Virus record (IMG/VR): IMGVR_UViG_3300029911_000147
Location: 1-23,756 of that record
DNA length: 23,756 nucleotides
Reading direction: 5' to 3' (one strand)
Source: a virus
A program made the translations under genes and the position numbers. Shown piece by piece: positions 1-7,856 of this stretch; within the stretch, counting starts at the first letter, position 1; the number at the start of each line of letters is the position of its first letter. Below the pieces are notes generated by a model, which saw only the letters and a list, made by a program, of their open reading frames with translations, did not search any database and was not told where the DNA came from.

Positions 1-1310
1 GGGCTCGTGCCCGGAATCTTGACGCTGCCGCCCGACTGCAAGAGCAGCGCCATCTCTGCGGTCTGCGCCGCGAGCGCCTGGGCTTGCTCCTCTTGCTGCA
101 ATTGCGTGTTGCCGATCGCCGTGAGTGTCGCATCACCGCCCGAGAGCTCGGAGAGCGCAGCCTGTACGTTTTGCTGCTGTGCTTGGGCATAGAGCTGCTG
201 ACGCTGCACATTGGCGTTTTGGGTCATCTGCGCAATCTGCTGTTGCACGATGCCCGAATTCTGATTGCCCTCACCGTTATTCGCCGCGGCTTGCTGAATG
301 GCCTCGGACTGCTGTTTGATTTGCTGATCAATGGTCGCATCGATCGAGGACTTTTGACTCGCCCACTCCGGTGTCGCCGTGCCGCCCGACTGAATCACCG
401 AGGTTGCGCCCTGCACGCCGGCCGTCGCCGCGGCGGAGGCCGTCTGATCCTGGCTCGGCAATTTTGGTTTCTTGAGCGCGTTCATCAACGAAATGCCAAG
501 CAAGCCGGCCGTGGCGTCGTTTTTGGGATTCTTGAAGAAGTTCTCGAGCTCACTGCCAAAACCATTGGAACCCGCGCCCGCGGCCGGAGCATTGGGGTCG
601 ATGCCGGTCGAGGCCGGATCCACCGCAGCATTCGAGGCGTCGAAATCGGTGAATCCGCCGGTGGAGGCGTCCGGCGAGGAGAGCCCCAAGGACTGCGCCA
701 CATCGGGGCTCAAGCTCTGTAGCGACGGCCCGGCGTCGTTTGCGGATAAGAATTGACCGCTGTCCAAGGTCTGACCGGTGTCAGTGATGCCCGCCGGCGT
801 GTTGTTCGCCGTCAGCGCCCCGCTGGTCGGCGTCGCCACCCCGGCACCCCCGCCACCCGCCGCGCCGCCGGCCAAGAGCCCCGCGCCCGCCACCGGCGCC
901 AGACTATCGATCAGGCCGCCGGTCGCGGAGCCGCCCGCAGCCACACTCCCGGGCGCTGTAGAGGCCGCGGTGACGGTCTGTTCGGGAAGTGTGGCAGTGG
1001 CCGCCCCTGCGCCACCCGCCGTGCCCGCCGCATTGGGGTCAACCGGCGAGCCCAAACCGGAGGTTGCCGAGGGTGCCGCCACCCCGCCGGTGTCAGCCCC
1101 CGCGGCGCCCGTATCTAGGCCGGCGCTCGTAGCATCCGCGCCGCCAAAAGCACCGGCCGCATCCGCCGCACCGACACCCGCCGCTGCCGCGCCGCCCACC
1201 TCCGCTGCCGCGTCGCCCACCTCCGCCACCGTGCCCGCATCGCCCAAAACCTCCGCCAAGGTGCCGATAACATCGGTGACCGGACATTCGAGGAAATACA
1301 GGCGTGGCAT
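1..1310 (-). CDS. Ala/Gly/Gln-rich virion-associated protein, probable DNA-ejection/internal protein (C-terminus cut by window edge)
   Basis: The reading frame is open from ATG at 1310 to the left edge, giving at least 436 residues. The start overlaps the stop of the upstream GNAT gene (TGATG). The first ~200 residues are Ala/Gly/Thr-rich low complexity. A central acidic linker leads to a short hydrophobic stretch (AGLLGISLMNAL, around residue 265). After that comes a long Gln/Ala-rich helical region with coiled-coil character (QQQIAQMTQNANVQRQQLYA and following) that continues to the edge. I recognise no enzymatic motif. In podoviruses the gene after the nozzle is often an internal or ejection protein, and the composition fits, so that role is inferred from context. 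A tail-fibre-associated protein is the alternative. Because the frame is edge-open, its C-terminal domains are unknown. Confidence 0.75.
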   Translation of the reverse strand, partial: MPRLYFLECPVTDVIGTLAEVLGDAGTVAEVGDAAAEVGGAAAAGVGAADAAGAFGGADATSAGLDTGAAGADTGGVAAPSATSGLGSPVDPNAAGTAGGAGAATATLPEQTVTAASTAPGSVAAGGSATGGLIDSLAPVAGAGLLAGGAAGGGGAGVATPTSGALTANNTPAGITDTGQTLDSGQFLSANDAGPSLQSLSPDVAQSLGLSSPDASTGGFTDFDASNAAVDPASTGIDPNAPAAGAGSNGFGSELENFFKNPKNDATAGLLGISLMNALKKPKLPSQDQTASAAATAGVQGATSVIQSGGTATPEWASQKSSIDATIDQQIKQQSEAIQQAAANNGEGNQNSGIVQQQIAQMTQNANVQRQQLYAQAQQQNVQAALSELSGGDATLTAIGNTQLQQEEQAQALAAQTAEMALLLQSGGSVKIPGTS

Positions 1311-1783
1311 CACAGCTTTTTCTCCATGACGATTTCATCGTCCACGTAGCCGCGAGACTTCAAAATTGCGTGGATGCGGCTTTCGCGGTGCACGAACCAC
1401 CCCATATAGACCACACCTTGCGCGCGAAGCAATCGCTCGCACTCTTTCAGTAGGTCAAAAACAATCTGCCCAAAACCCGGCTCATCCTTGACATAGATCA
1501 TGTCACCGTGCCCGGTTTTGACCGTCTTGTGGTGCAGACTGTAGCTCGTGAAGTAGATGGCATAGCCGACCAGGCGCCCACCTAAGCGCGCGGTGACGCA
1601 CGTCACCAAATCCATCGCATCGAGCTTTTGATACTTCTCAAAATTAGGATCTATGGCCAATTCACCGATGTAGCTTTCCGTGCGCACCCAGTTGTCTTGC
1701 AAGAGTGGCAGGAGCTCGGCGCACAGCGCTTCGGAGTAGCGCTCACGCGCAATCGTCACTTGCGGCCGAACTTGTGCATTCAT
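1310..1783 (-). CDS. GNAT-family N-acetyltransferase-like protein
   Basis: This 157-residue protein starts at ATG 1783, which overlaps the previous stop as ATGA. The frame could extend upstream, but the coupled ATG matches its neighbours. The pattern fits small phage GNATs: a central beta-strand pair (LVGYAIYF), an acidic strand DMIYVKDEPGFGQ, a helix FDLLKECERLLRAQG, and a C-terminal ILKSRGYVDDEIVMEKKL resembling the closing GNAT strand, helix and strand. The acetyl-CoA loop, normally [RQ]xxGx[GA], is degenerate here (EPGFGQ). Small GNATs are known just after tail-neck genes in several podoviruses, where their substrate is unknown. Possible roles are acetylation of a virion protein or of a host target. 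Confidence 0.75.
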   Translation of the reverse strand: MNAQVRPQVTIARERYSEALCAELLPLLQDNWVRTESYIGELAIDPNFEKYQKLDAMDLVTCVTARLGGRLVGYAIYFTSYSLHHKTVKTGHGDMIYVKDEPGFGQIVFDLLKECERLLRAQGVVYMGWFVHRESRIHAILKSRGYVDDEIVMEKKL

Positions 1784-2184
1784 GTGAGCCCCAACTGCTG
1801 ATACTCGAAGTCGTGCATTTGCTGGTGCACGTACATCCAATCGTAAAACTGACCCGCGGAGGAGAAGTCCGCAATCGACAAGTCGGGCGCCGTCGTCGGG
1901 GTGGAGCCGAGCAGAGTATAGCTTTGATTGTGCATATCGGCATGCACATTGAGCCAGTCTTGCAATGCGATCGGTACCGGCGAGCCCGGCTTGGCCTTTT
2001 TCATGAGCTCGAGCCACGCCTCCTCCGCAATCTGCGAATCGATCCCGAAAGTCGACACCGGCACACCAAACTTGGCCGTGAGCGCATTTGCCGTCTCGAG
2101 GTGTACAAAGCGGTGCGTGAGCAGAAAATTTTGCAAGCCCTGGCGATCATTGAACCCCGTGCTCGCGGCCAAATCGATGTTCAT
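1780..2184 (-). CDS. Small helical protein with three HxxxH motifs, virion-module hypothetical
   Basis: This 134-residue protein has ATGA overlaps at both ends (with the nozzle-like gene upstream and the GNAT downstream), so it is firmly embedded in the virion operon. It holds an internal duplication: residues 75-93 and 114-132 both fit DW[LM]xVHxxMHxxxYxxLG. A third, more divergent HxxxH lies at H24/H28 (THRFVHLE). The three i/i+4 histidine pairs on predicted helices suggest metal binding or a conserved helical packing motif. There is no signal peptide or membrane segment. I recall related short phage proteins beside neck genes but cannot name a family. Being a real gene is well supported, while the function is unknown. 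Confidence 0.82.
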   Translation of the reverse strand: MNIDLAASTGFNDRQGLQNFLLTHRFVHLETANALTAKFGVPVSTFGIDSQIAEEAWLELMKKAKPGSPVPIALQDWLNVHADMHNQSYTLLGSTPTTAPDLSIADFSSAGQFYDWMYVHQQMHDFEYQQLGLT

Positions 2185-4178
2185 TGCAGCTTGTCCCGAT
2201 CGCCCGATTTGCCACGGAGCGCGAGCATGTTGATTTGCGTCATGTCGGTCGAGCCGGTGGCCGTGAGCCCCAAGTATTGCGTGCCGCCATTGTTTGCCGC
2301 CGAAGCGTTGAAGTGATAGCCCGCGGTGACACTAGTCAGTGGCGAAATGACAGCGGGTTCGGTGTTGATTTCCGTGTCTACGTTCAAGGTGACGCCGACA
2401 TTGGTGCCGGACCACGTGCCCGCGATCGCGGCGTTGATCGATTGCTTGTCATGGGTCGGGGCGCCGGCGTCCCACAGCTTGGACTTGATCAACCAGGACG
2501 CGAGCGCCGATGCGGGATTGAACGCACGGTACAGTGAATTCGTCGCCCAGGCGTAAATCGTTGCGACACCGACCAGCACCGGCACCGAAATCATCGCTTG
2601 CGTCAAAAAATACAGATTGCTGGCACTGCCTAAGGTCGCGGTCCACCAGCGATTGCGGAAAAATAGCGCAAAGATGGTGCGCGAGGCACCCCCTTGCGTG
2701 AACACATCGTTGAGGTTGAATAAAAACGTGGCGCAGAGCTCGCCCGCCACCTGGACCTCGCAGCCGTAGGCGGCCGGAATGTCCGTACCTTGGGATGCGA
2801 CGGCGAGGTTTTGAATGAGCCCCGATATCTTGTCCGATATCTTTTCCGGTGTCGCACCCGCCAGAAGGTAGAACCCCGAAGCATGGTAAAAACAAATCGC
2901 GCGATAATACGCAAACACCGAGGTCGGCGTGGAGGTGCCCACCGACGCTGTGACGTTGATGCGCGAAAACGAAGTGATGCCGGCCGCCACCGTCACATTC
3001 GAGAGTGCATCAATCGAGGTATCCCCAAAAATATACAGGTAATTGTTGGCCGCAAACAGCGCCGTGACGTTGTTGTGCAAGTACGATTCGGGAATAAAAA
3101 ACGAGCCGCCCACACCGCCAAAGGAATTGTACGAATTGATATCGGTGAAATAGACCGTGCGGCCGAACGCGATCCACACGCGCCCGGCGTACACCGCGAT
3201 CGCCGTGCCACCGATCACCCCGCTCGAGGTGACGTTCACTGCCGCCACGGTAAAAAAGAGCGCGCCGACTTGATAGCGATCGAGGCCGATCGACAATGCC
3301 GGATAGCCCGTGCCACGCGTCAAAATTGTCGCTTGGTAGGCGACCATGTGCCCCGTGAAGGTCGCGCCGGTGCCCGCCCCGGTGGTCGACGTGACATTGC
3401 CGGTGGGGCCCACTTGCACAAAAGTACCGCTGGTCGGGCCCGGGTACTCGCCGCCGGCAGTGAGCGTAATGCCCGTGATGGCGCCGGCGACGCCGACCGA
3501 GGCCACCACAATCTGCGCCGAAGTAATGGGATTGCCGTCGGTCAGGTTGATCGTGTCGCCCACAGCGTAGCCCGTGCCGGCGGCGTTGATCGTGACGTTG
3601 GTCACTTCGTAATCGGTTTGATACGAGCCGCCGGTGCCCGACGCCGGCACGTAGTGCTGTTGCAACGATGTGCCCATTGCGAGCGTGAGTGGTCCGGGCT
3701 GCAACGTCGCAAAAGCGAGCGAGCCATTTTGCGGGGTCAACGTGTTCGGCGTCGTGACGCTCCAATCCCAGTACCCCGTGGGGTCGATGATCAGCAAGCC
3801 TTGATTGCTGTACTGAGTCGCGGAAGTCTTGCCGGACGTGAGGCCCGTGATCATGGCCGTGATGGCGAACGTCGAGAGATTGACCACGTAACCGTTGCCG
3901 GTCGCGGCCCACACCGCAAAGCAGTAGTCGGTGCCCGCGACATTGAAATTTTTAACGTAGGAGGGTGAACCCGTCTCGGTGCTCACTGTCGCAAGTGCGG
4001 AGGAAGGGCCATTCACCGGCAAGAGCTTGGCACTCGCAATCGGAATGGCGTTCTCGCACCAGGCGAACTCGTTGTCGTTGATAGCCTCGCGGCCATCCAA
4101 GACATTCAAACCCGCGAACTCACGCCAAATGAACTCGGGGTTTTGCCCTCCTACATTGGATGCACCACGCGCCGCCAC
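2181..4178 (-). CDS. Nozzle/tail-tubular-B-like beta-propeller virion protein with inserted GxGY module
   Basis: This 665-residue protein starts at GTG 4178, directly after the adaptor's TAA, with GGAG 5 nt upstream. The N-terminus (FAGLNVLDGREAINDNEFAW) and the later propeller-like signatures (RVWIAFGRTVYFTDINSYNS around 333-352, YLYIFGDTSIDALS around 380-393, FYLLAGATPEKISD around 436-449) resemble P22 gp10 or T7 gp12 type nozzle proteins, which close the short tail and seal packaged DNA. The order adaptor then nozzle fits. Residues ~192-292 form a Gly-rich insert with GTGYAVGDTI, AGGEYPGPTSG and RGTGYP motifs, also seen in the two neighbouring structural proteins. Sequence identity to named families cannot be checked here, so the call rests on motif style and synteny. 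Confidence 0.75.
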   Translation of the reverse strand: MAARGASNVGGQNPEFIWREFAGLNVLDGREAINDNEFAWCENAIPIASAKLLPVNGPSSALATVSTETGSPSYVKNFNVAGTDYCFAVWAATGNGYVVNLSTFAITAMITGLTSGKTSATQYSNQGLLIIDPTGYWDWSVTTPNTLTPQNGSLAFATLQPGPLTLAMGTSLQQHYVPASGTGGSYQTDYEVTNVTINAAGTGYAVGDTINLTDGNPITSAQIVVASVGVAGAITGITLTAGGEYPGPTSGTFVQVGPTGNVTSTTGAGTGATFTGHMVAYQATILTRGTGYPALSIGLDRYQVGALFFTVAAVNVTSSGVIGGTAIAVYAGRVWIAFGRTVYFTDINSYNSFGGVGGSFFIPESYLHNNVTALFAANNYLYIFGDTSIDALSNVTVAAGITSFSRINVTASVGTSTPTSVFAYYRAICFYHASGFYLLAGATPEKISDKISGLIQNLAVASQGTDIPAAYGCEVQVAGELCATFLFNLNDVFTQGGASRTIFALFFRNRWWTATLGSASNLYFLTQAMISVPVLVGVATIYAWATNSLYRAFNPASALASWLIKSKLWDAGAPTHDKQSINAAIAGTWSGTNVGVTLNVDTEINTEPAVISPLTSVTAGYHFNASAANNGGTQYLGLTATGSTDMTQINMLALRGKSGDRDKLQ
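3303..3605 (-). other. GxGY glycine-rich beta module inserted in the nozzle-like protein
   Basis: This stretch encodes nozzle-like residues ~192-292: TNVTINAAGTGYAVGDTI, then GAITGITLTAGGEYPGP, then GTGATFTG and ATILTRGTGYP. The cycle is the same as in the adaptor insert: a GxGY turn, a strand, a Gly/Ala-rich strand, a hydrophobic strand, then the next turn. Its boundaries are approximate. Confidence 0.55.
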
Positions 4179-5051
4179 TTAAGCTCCATACACATCGGGC
4201 AGGCGCCCGGTGTAGGCGGCAACGACTTCACGCACGCGACGCTGGTACTCGCCCAGTTTCTTTTCCGCCTCACCGTAGTTTTGCGCGTTCGACTTGGCGA
4301 GGTACGCCGCATAGAACTTGACCGGATCTTGGCTCATCACCGGAATCGCATCGTTGGTCGTGGTATCGCCGGTGACGAATGGCGTGGGCAAAATCACCGA
4401 ATCGATTTCAATCGCGTAGGTCTGATCCGGCGTGGGTCCAATGAAAAACTGGTTGTCGCCGTAGACCGCCCAGGCAACCGGCTGGCGCTGGTAAGACGCT
4501 GCGGTGAACGGGCGAAACCACGCGGAGAACTGACGCCACGGGTACCACTGCAAGGTGTAGCGCTCGGTGCCCCACAGCAAATTGATCGACAAAATATCGT
4601 AAGTCAGGACATTGATGACCCCGACTTGCACCGTGGCGCCCGCGCCGGCGCCAGAATCCGAGACAGTGGCGACGGGAGCAGTGACATAACTGGACCCGTT
4701 GTTCGTGAAAGCAATAGCGTTGACCGCACCACCACTTTGCGAAAGCGTTGCTGCTACGCCCGAGCCTCCGCCGCCACTGAAAGCAACCGACGGACCCGAG
4801 TAGCCCGAGCCTGCCGTAAGAATGATTCCGCCCGCCACTTGGCCAAACGTGTACTGCTCCACCCCTTGGGAACAAAACGTCTGTTGGAGGTTGCGCAAGC
4901 AGCCCGTGTCCATAACGGTCTGCTTGCGAGCTTCATTGATGTAGCCGTCGACTTGCGGCAAGGACCATCGCAGGGCCGTCGGATCGTGGAGCTGGTCAAG
5001 TACCTGAAACTCATACGTGCCGGGTGTGGTGGAGGGTCCAAGCGTGGTCAC
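4179..5051 (-). CDS. Head-tail adaptor protein (P22 gp4 / T7 gp11-like position) with inserted GxGY module
   Basis: This 290-residue protein starts at ATG 5051. Residues 10-60 are helical (YEFQVLDQLHDP, GYINEARKQTV). The C-terminal half has the phage adaptor pattern: INLLWGTERYTLQW, WRQFSAWFRP, PVAWAVYGDNQFFIGPTPDQ followed by TYAIEID, and a final helix DPVKFYAAYLAKSNAQNYGEAEKKLGEYQRR. Adaptors of this type bind the portal and receive the nozzle, which agrees with the next gene. Residues ~73-146 are a Gly/Ser/Ala-rich beta insert (GSGYSGPSVAFSGGGGSG, then GSSYVTAPVATVSDSGAGAG). It sits between two halves of a beta region that would otherwise be nearly continuous (EQYTFGQV and VINVLTYDIL). The adaptor role is well supported by motifs and order. 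Confidence 0.8.
   Translation of the reverse strand: MTTLGPSTTPGTYEFQVLDQLHDPTALRWSLPQVDGYINEARKQTVMDTGCLRNLQQTFCSQGVEQYTFGQVAGGIILTAGSGYSGPSVAFSGGGGSGVAATLSQSGGAVNAIAFTNNGSSYVTAPVATVSDSGAGAGATVQVGVINVLTYDILSINLLWGTERYTLQWYPWRQFSAWFRPFTAASYQRQPVAWAVYGDNQFFIGPTPDQTYAIEIDSVILPTPFVTGDTTTNDAIPVMSQDPVKFYAAYLAKSNAQNYGEAEKKLGEYQRRVREVVAAYTGRLPDVYGA
4614..4835 (-). other. GxGY glycine-rich beta module inserted in the adaptor
   Basis: This stretch encodes adaptor residues ~73-146, with two cycles of GS[GS]Y-x3-(A)P-V. The cycles are separated by GGGGSG, a small-residue strand and a GGAVNAIAFTNNG strand. It is one of three such modules in adjacent structural genes. Its boundaries are estimated from where the canonical adaptor pattern stops and resumes. 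Confidence 0.6.
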
Positions 5052-5055
5052 GACT

Positions 5056-5379
5056 TTAAGCTATTTCAGTGGTATCCACGGCCGCCTGATCCAAAATCGA
5101 GGAACGCGACACCATGACGGCTTCATCGAACTCGAAGCCGGCGAGCTTGCTGATCCCTTCGGGGTCGTCAGTGAATTCCTTTTTCACAGAATCGTAGCGC
5201 GTGGCCCAGCCCAAGCGCACCAGCACTTCGGTTTTGTCCGGCATATTCCAACCAAAGCAGTGCGACGCCGCGGCTTTGGACAGGTAGACCTTCTTCCCCG
5301 GCGGGAAAACAAAATCCTCGCCGTCGTAACGGTCAGTGTGGATAAAATCGTTGGTGTTCGTGACGAAAATACCATCCAT
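5056..5379 (-). CDS. Conserved phage hypothetical protein, capsid/neck region
   Basis: This 107-residue protein starts at ATG 5379, with GGAG 7 nt upstream. It lies just after a terminator and 4 nt before the adaptor gene. The core FVTNTNDFIHTDRYDGEDFVFPPGKKVYL...AAASHCFGWNMPDKTEVLVRLGW resembles a short beta-rich protein I recall near capsid genes of many podoviruses (FPPGK, then an Ala-rich helix with FG, then a DK...RLGW helix). No function is known to me. It has no membrane segment or signal. A head-completion or neck role is possible from position only. Confidence 0.82.
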   Translation of the reverse strand: MDGIFVTNTNDFIHTDRYDGEDFVFPPGKKVYLSKAAASHCFGWNMPDKTEVLVRLGWATRYDSVKKEFTDDPEGISKLAGFEFDEAVMVSRSSILDQAAVDTTEIA

Positions 5380-5441
5380 AGGTCAACTCCGGGTGGTGTG
5401 GTTTGAGAAACGCGCGGCCCGACGGCCAAAATTCTCTTGGC

Positions 5442-5470
5442 AAAAAGCGACCCCGGATGCAGCTCCGGGG
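5442..5470 (-). terminator. Rho-independent terminator after the decoration-protein gene
   Basis: On the minus strand, CCCCGGA-GCTGCA-TCCGGGG (5470-5451) makes a perfect 7-bp GC-rich stem with a 6-nt loop. It is followed by TCG-CTTTTT. It begins 7 nt past the stop of the 5478-6770 gene and separates the capsid group from the neck/tail group. The three bases between stem and U-tract make it slightly weaker than ideal. Confidence 0.7.
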
Positions 5471-5477
5471 CATTGGA

Positions 5478-6770
5478 CTAGAACGTCTGCAAGCGGCAGT
5501 AGTCTTGCGCGCCGCCGACCGTGAAGGTTGAGGCGTTCGCGGTGCCGGGCGCGGCCGTGCCGTTCGGGATCGCGGTGTACGTCGGAATCGCTTGAAAGTT
5601 CACCCCTTGGAACGGACCCGACAGCGCCGGCACGCCGGTCGCCGTGGTGATGGTCAACGGTGGATACACCGGGATCGACAGCTGTTTGTCGTACATCGGA
5701 TTCGTGTTGGCAGCCGCACCCGCGACGATGCCACCGTTGATGACTCCGCCCGGCGTGGTGCCATAGCCCGCGCCTGGCGTACCCGCGACGCCAGTGATCG
5801 TGAAATTCATGATCGCCGTGGCGGTCGGTGCCGGATTGCTCGAGCCGCCGTAGGTAAACGTCGGTACCGCGGTGAGCGGCGTGCCAAAGTAATACGGCCA
5901 CATCAGCAGCACCGTGCCCGAGCCGACTTGCGCATTGTTCGCCGCGAGCCAGCCAATCACTGCGCCGCCACCGGTGGTGTCGCCGGGTTGCGGAATCACT
6001 ACGACGCCCGGCAGCCCCAAGAGCCCCGCGCCCTGATTGAGCACGGTGATCGAGGAAATGGCGCCGGCCGAAATCGCGCAAATGGCAGTCGGCAAAAGGT
6101 ACGGCTGCGCGCCTTGATTCGGCGGCGGCGAGAAAACGATCAGCGGCGGCTTGGTGTAGCTCGCACCGGCAGAGGGGATCGCGCCACCCGCGGTCGCGCC
6201 AAAGGTGCCGGTTATTCCGTAGTTGCCGTTATAGACCGCGGCACCGGAGAACGACATGGTGGTGCTCACCGCGCCGCCCACAATCGCATTCCACAGCGAG
6301 CCGCCGGCCGACGGAGTGATGGTGAACACCGCGTTGCCGATAGAGGTGATGCCGTTTTGAATGACAACCGCGCCGCCTTGGCCGGCACCGAATGAGGAAT
6401 AGCCGTAAAAGCCGTTGGTGCCGGCGGAGCCGGCGCCCGTGATCAGTGCGCCGATCGGGCAGCCGGTGGAGTTCGCAATGCGGAAATTAGCCCCGTCCGC
6501 CGAGATGGTGACCAGCTGCATGGGCCCCACGTTGACGTTTTGCCAGTAGTTCAAGCCCACGTCGTACATTTGCAGTACGGAATATTGCCCCAGCTGCAAA
6601 AAATATTGCCCCGAGAGCTGATTGTTGGTGCCGAGCTGCGGCGAGGATATTCCGCCAAACCCGCCGATTACCCCTTGGCCGGCTGGCAAAATGAAAGACT
6701 CGCCGGCGCCCATGCCAACCGGGAGCATCTGATAATTGTTGCCTTGGCCTGAGATATCCATGAACCCCAT
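5478..6770 (-). CDS. Probable capsid decoration / head-fibre protein with GxGY modules
   Basis: This 430-residue protein starts at ATG 6770, 9 nt after the major capsid stop, with an AGGAG-type site (TAGGAGCGTCACATG). The N-terminal ~110 residues (ESFILPAGQGVIGGFGG, GQYSVLQMYDVGLNYWQNV, TISADGANFRIANSTGCP) resemble the N-terminal head-binding region of capsid-associated proteins I recall from other podoviruses (pattern Q-YD-W then DG-N-R-N-TG). The rest is Gly/Ala/Thr/Pro-rich beta repeats with several G[AS][GS]Y/L-x-x-P units between residues ~195 and 345. The protein is depleted in charged residues, as expected of an assembled surface beta protein. Its place right after the capsid gene supports decoration or a head spike, though the exact role is unproven. 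Confidence 0.7.
   Translation of the reverse strand: MGFMDISGQGNNYQMLPVGMGAGESFILPAGQGVIGGFGGISSPQLGTNNQLSGQYFLQLGQYSVLQMYDVGLNYWQNVNVGPMQLVTISADGANFRIANSTGCPIGALITGAGSAGTNGFYGYSSFGAGQGGAVVIQNGITSIGNAVFTITPSAGGSLWNAIVGGAVSTTMSFSGAAVYNGNYGITGTFGATAGGAIPSAGASYTKPPLIVFSPPPNQGAQPYLLPTAICAISAGAISSITVLNQGAGLLGLPGVVVIPQPGDTTGGGAVIGWLAANNAQVGSGTVLLMWPYYFGTPLTAVPTFTYGGSSNPAPTATAIMNFTITGVAGTPGAGYGTTPGGVINGGIVAGAAANTNPMYDKQLSIPVYPPLTITTATGVPALSGPFQGVNFQAIPTYTAIPNGTAAPGTANASTFTVGGAQDYCRLQTF
5736..6188 (-). other. GxGY-type glycine-rich beta modules in the decoration protein
   Basis: These encode residues ~195-345, with turns at GASYTKPPLIVFSPPP, GAGLLGLPGVVVIPQP and GAGYGTTPGGVI. Gly/Ala strands and an AGAISSITVLNQG strand separate them. 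This is the third copy of the module type in the same operon. The units are more diverged than in the adaptor. Confidence 0.5.
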
Positions 6771-6779
6771 GTGACGCTC

Positions 6780-7796
6780 CTAAATCGCGACGAATGTGAA
6801 GCCGGTGACGACCGTGCAAACTTTCGGCTTCGCCAAGACCAGCTCGAGCAGCGAGAGTACCGCGCCGATATAGCCAATCTGATAGTTCGACAGTGTGCTC
6901 TCGAATCCGGTGAACGCAAACGCCGCGCGCTCGTGGATGTAGAAGGCGAGGTACCCGGTGTTCAAGAGGTACATCGTGCCCTCGGGCACGTAGGGATCCA
7001 TGTAAATAGGGATTCCCGACACCATGCACGCACGGAAAGCCGAACGCGCACCCCAGGGCTCATCGTCAAAGCCCTTCTCTGGCGTGACCACATAGGATTC
7101 GTTCGCCAGGTAATCGTTTTGCAACGTTTGCCACGTGGCCGGACCCATGATGCCGAAGGTCGGGAGCTCGCCGCCGTACTTGAACGTGCCCGTGATGTAT
7201 TGCGCGACCAGCGCGCGAGTCGGGTTCACACCACCCGCGGCGTAGCGCTTCGCTTTCAACCAGGGGTTGGTGGTGCGCGACTGGTTGCCGTACAACACCG
7301 AGTTCGTGCCGTCATCGACTGCCGCCGGCAGGCCGATGATCTGTGCCGTATTCGACACATTGTTCAAAAGGGCAGTGGCGACACCATCGCAGTAGACGTT
7401 TCCCGCATCGTTCATGCGCGCCGCCAACAACGGAATGATCTCGTGCGCGTCTTGGATCAATCCTTCAAACCCCAAGTACGGAATCGGGATTACTGCGCCC
7501 TTCAAGTTGAACTCGAGGTTGGTCACTGCCGGCTGCACTGCCGGCTGGTTGAATGAGCCGTCGTACCCGACCCATTGCAAATTGACGAATTGCGAGCCTT
7601 GTGCCGGAATCGTGACACTCGACACACCGCCGGAGGCGGGCTGCGAGTTCGCAATCAGCGCTGCGGCCAGCGGCGAGGTGTTGTAGAGCTGCACCACGAG
7701 CTTTTTGACGAACGCGCGGCGCACCACATATTGGAGTTCGGCGCCTAAACTGTTGACGCCACCTGACGGGACGATACCTGTACCCAAGACCGGCAT
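6780..7796 (-). CDS. Major capsid protein (HK97-fold type)
   Basis: This 338-residue protein starts at ATG 7796 with a strong TAGGAG site 7 nt upstream. Features matching HK97-fold capsid proteins without a fused protease or delta domain are an N-terminal arm with LGAELQYVVRRAFVKKLVVQ, a beta E-loop-like region (VSSVTIPAQGSQFVNLQW), and a spine helix (FEGLIQDAHEIIPLLAARMNDA). A P-loop-like region and a C-terminal beta segment with SGIPIYMDPYVPEGTMYLLN and ERAAFAFTGFEST follow. It directly follows a scaffold-like gene, as usual. Conserved WQTLQNDYLANES and YVVTPEKGF look like A-domain elements. Length and synteny agree with podoviral capsids. Confidence 0.85.
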   Translation of the reverse strand: MPVLGTGIVPSGGVNSLGAELQYVVRRAFVKKLVVQLYNTSPLAAALIANSQPASGGVSSVTIPAQGSQFVNLQWVGYDGSFNQPAVQPAVTNLEFNLKGAVIPIPYLGFEGLIQDAHEIIPLLAARMNDAGNVYCDGVATALLNNVSNTAQIIGLPAAVDDGTNSVLYGNQSRTTNPWLKAKRYAAGGVNPTRALVAQYITGTFKYGGELPTFGIMGPATWQTLQNDYLANESYVVTPEKGFDDEPWGARSAFRACMVSGIPIYMDPYVPEGTMYLLNTGYLAFYIHERAAFAFTGFESTLSNYQIGYIGAVLSLLELVLAKPKVCTVVTGFTFVAI

Positions 7797-7816
7797 AGCA
7801 AACTCCTAAAAAGTCT

Positions 7817-7843
7817 CGGGTGCGCGCCGGTCAAACACGCCCG
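7817..7843 (-). promoter_or_regulatory. Hairpin in the leader of the major capsid gene
   Basis: On the minus strand, CGGGCGTG (7843-7836) can pair with CGCACCCG (7824-7817) with one C/A mismatch and an 11-nt loop. The next bases are AGA-CTTTTT, and the T-run adjoins the capsid gene's AGGAG site. It could be a leaky terminator or a stabilising/processing hairpin that sets capsid versus scaffold dosage. Only the foldback is seen. Confidence 0.4.
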
Positions 7844-7856
7844 AAACGGTGAAAAA

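Noticed and set aside
2790-5117. Long plus-strand frames opposite the nozzle and adaptor genes
   Set aside because: Arg/Gly/Val-rich shadows of the Gly/Thr/Ala-rich minus-strand genes, with no motifs.
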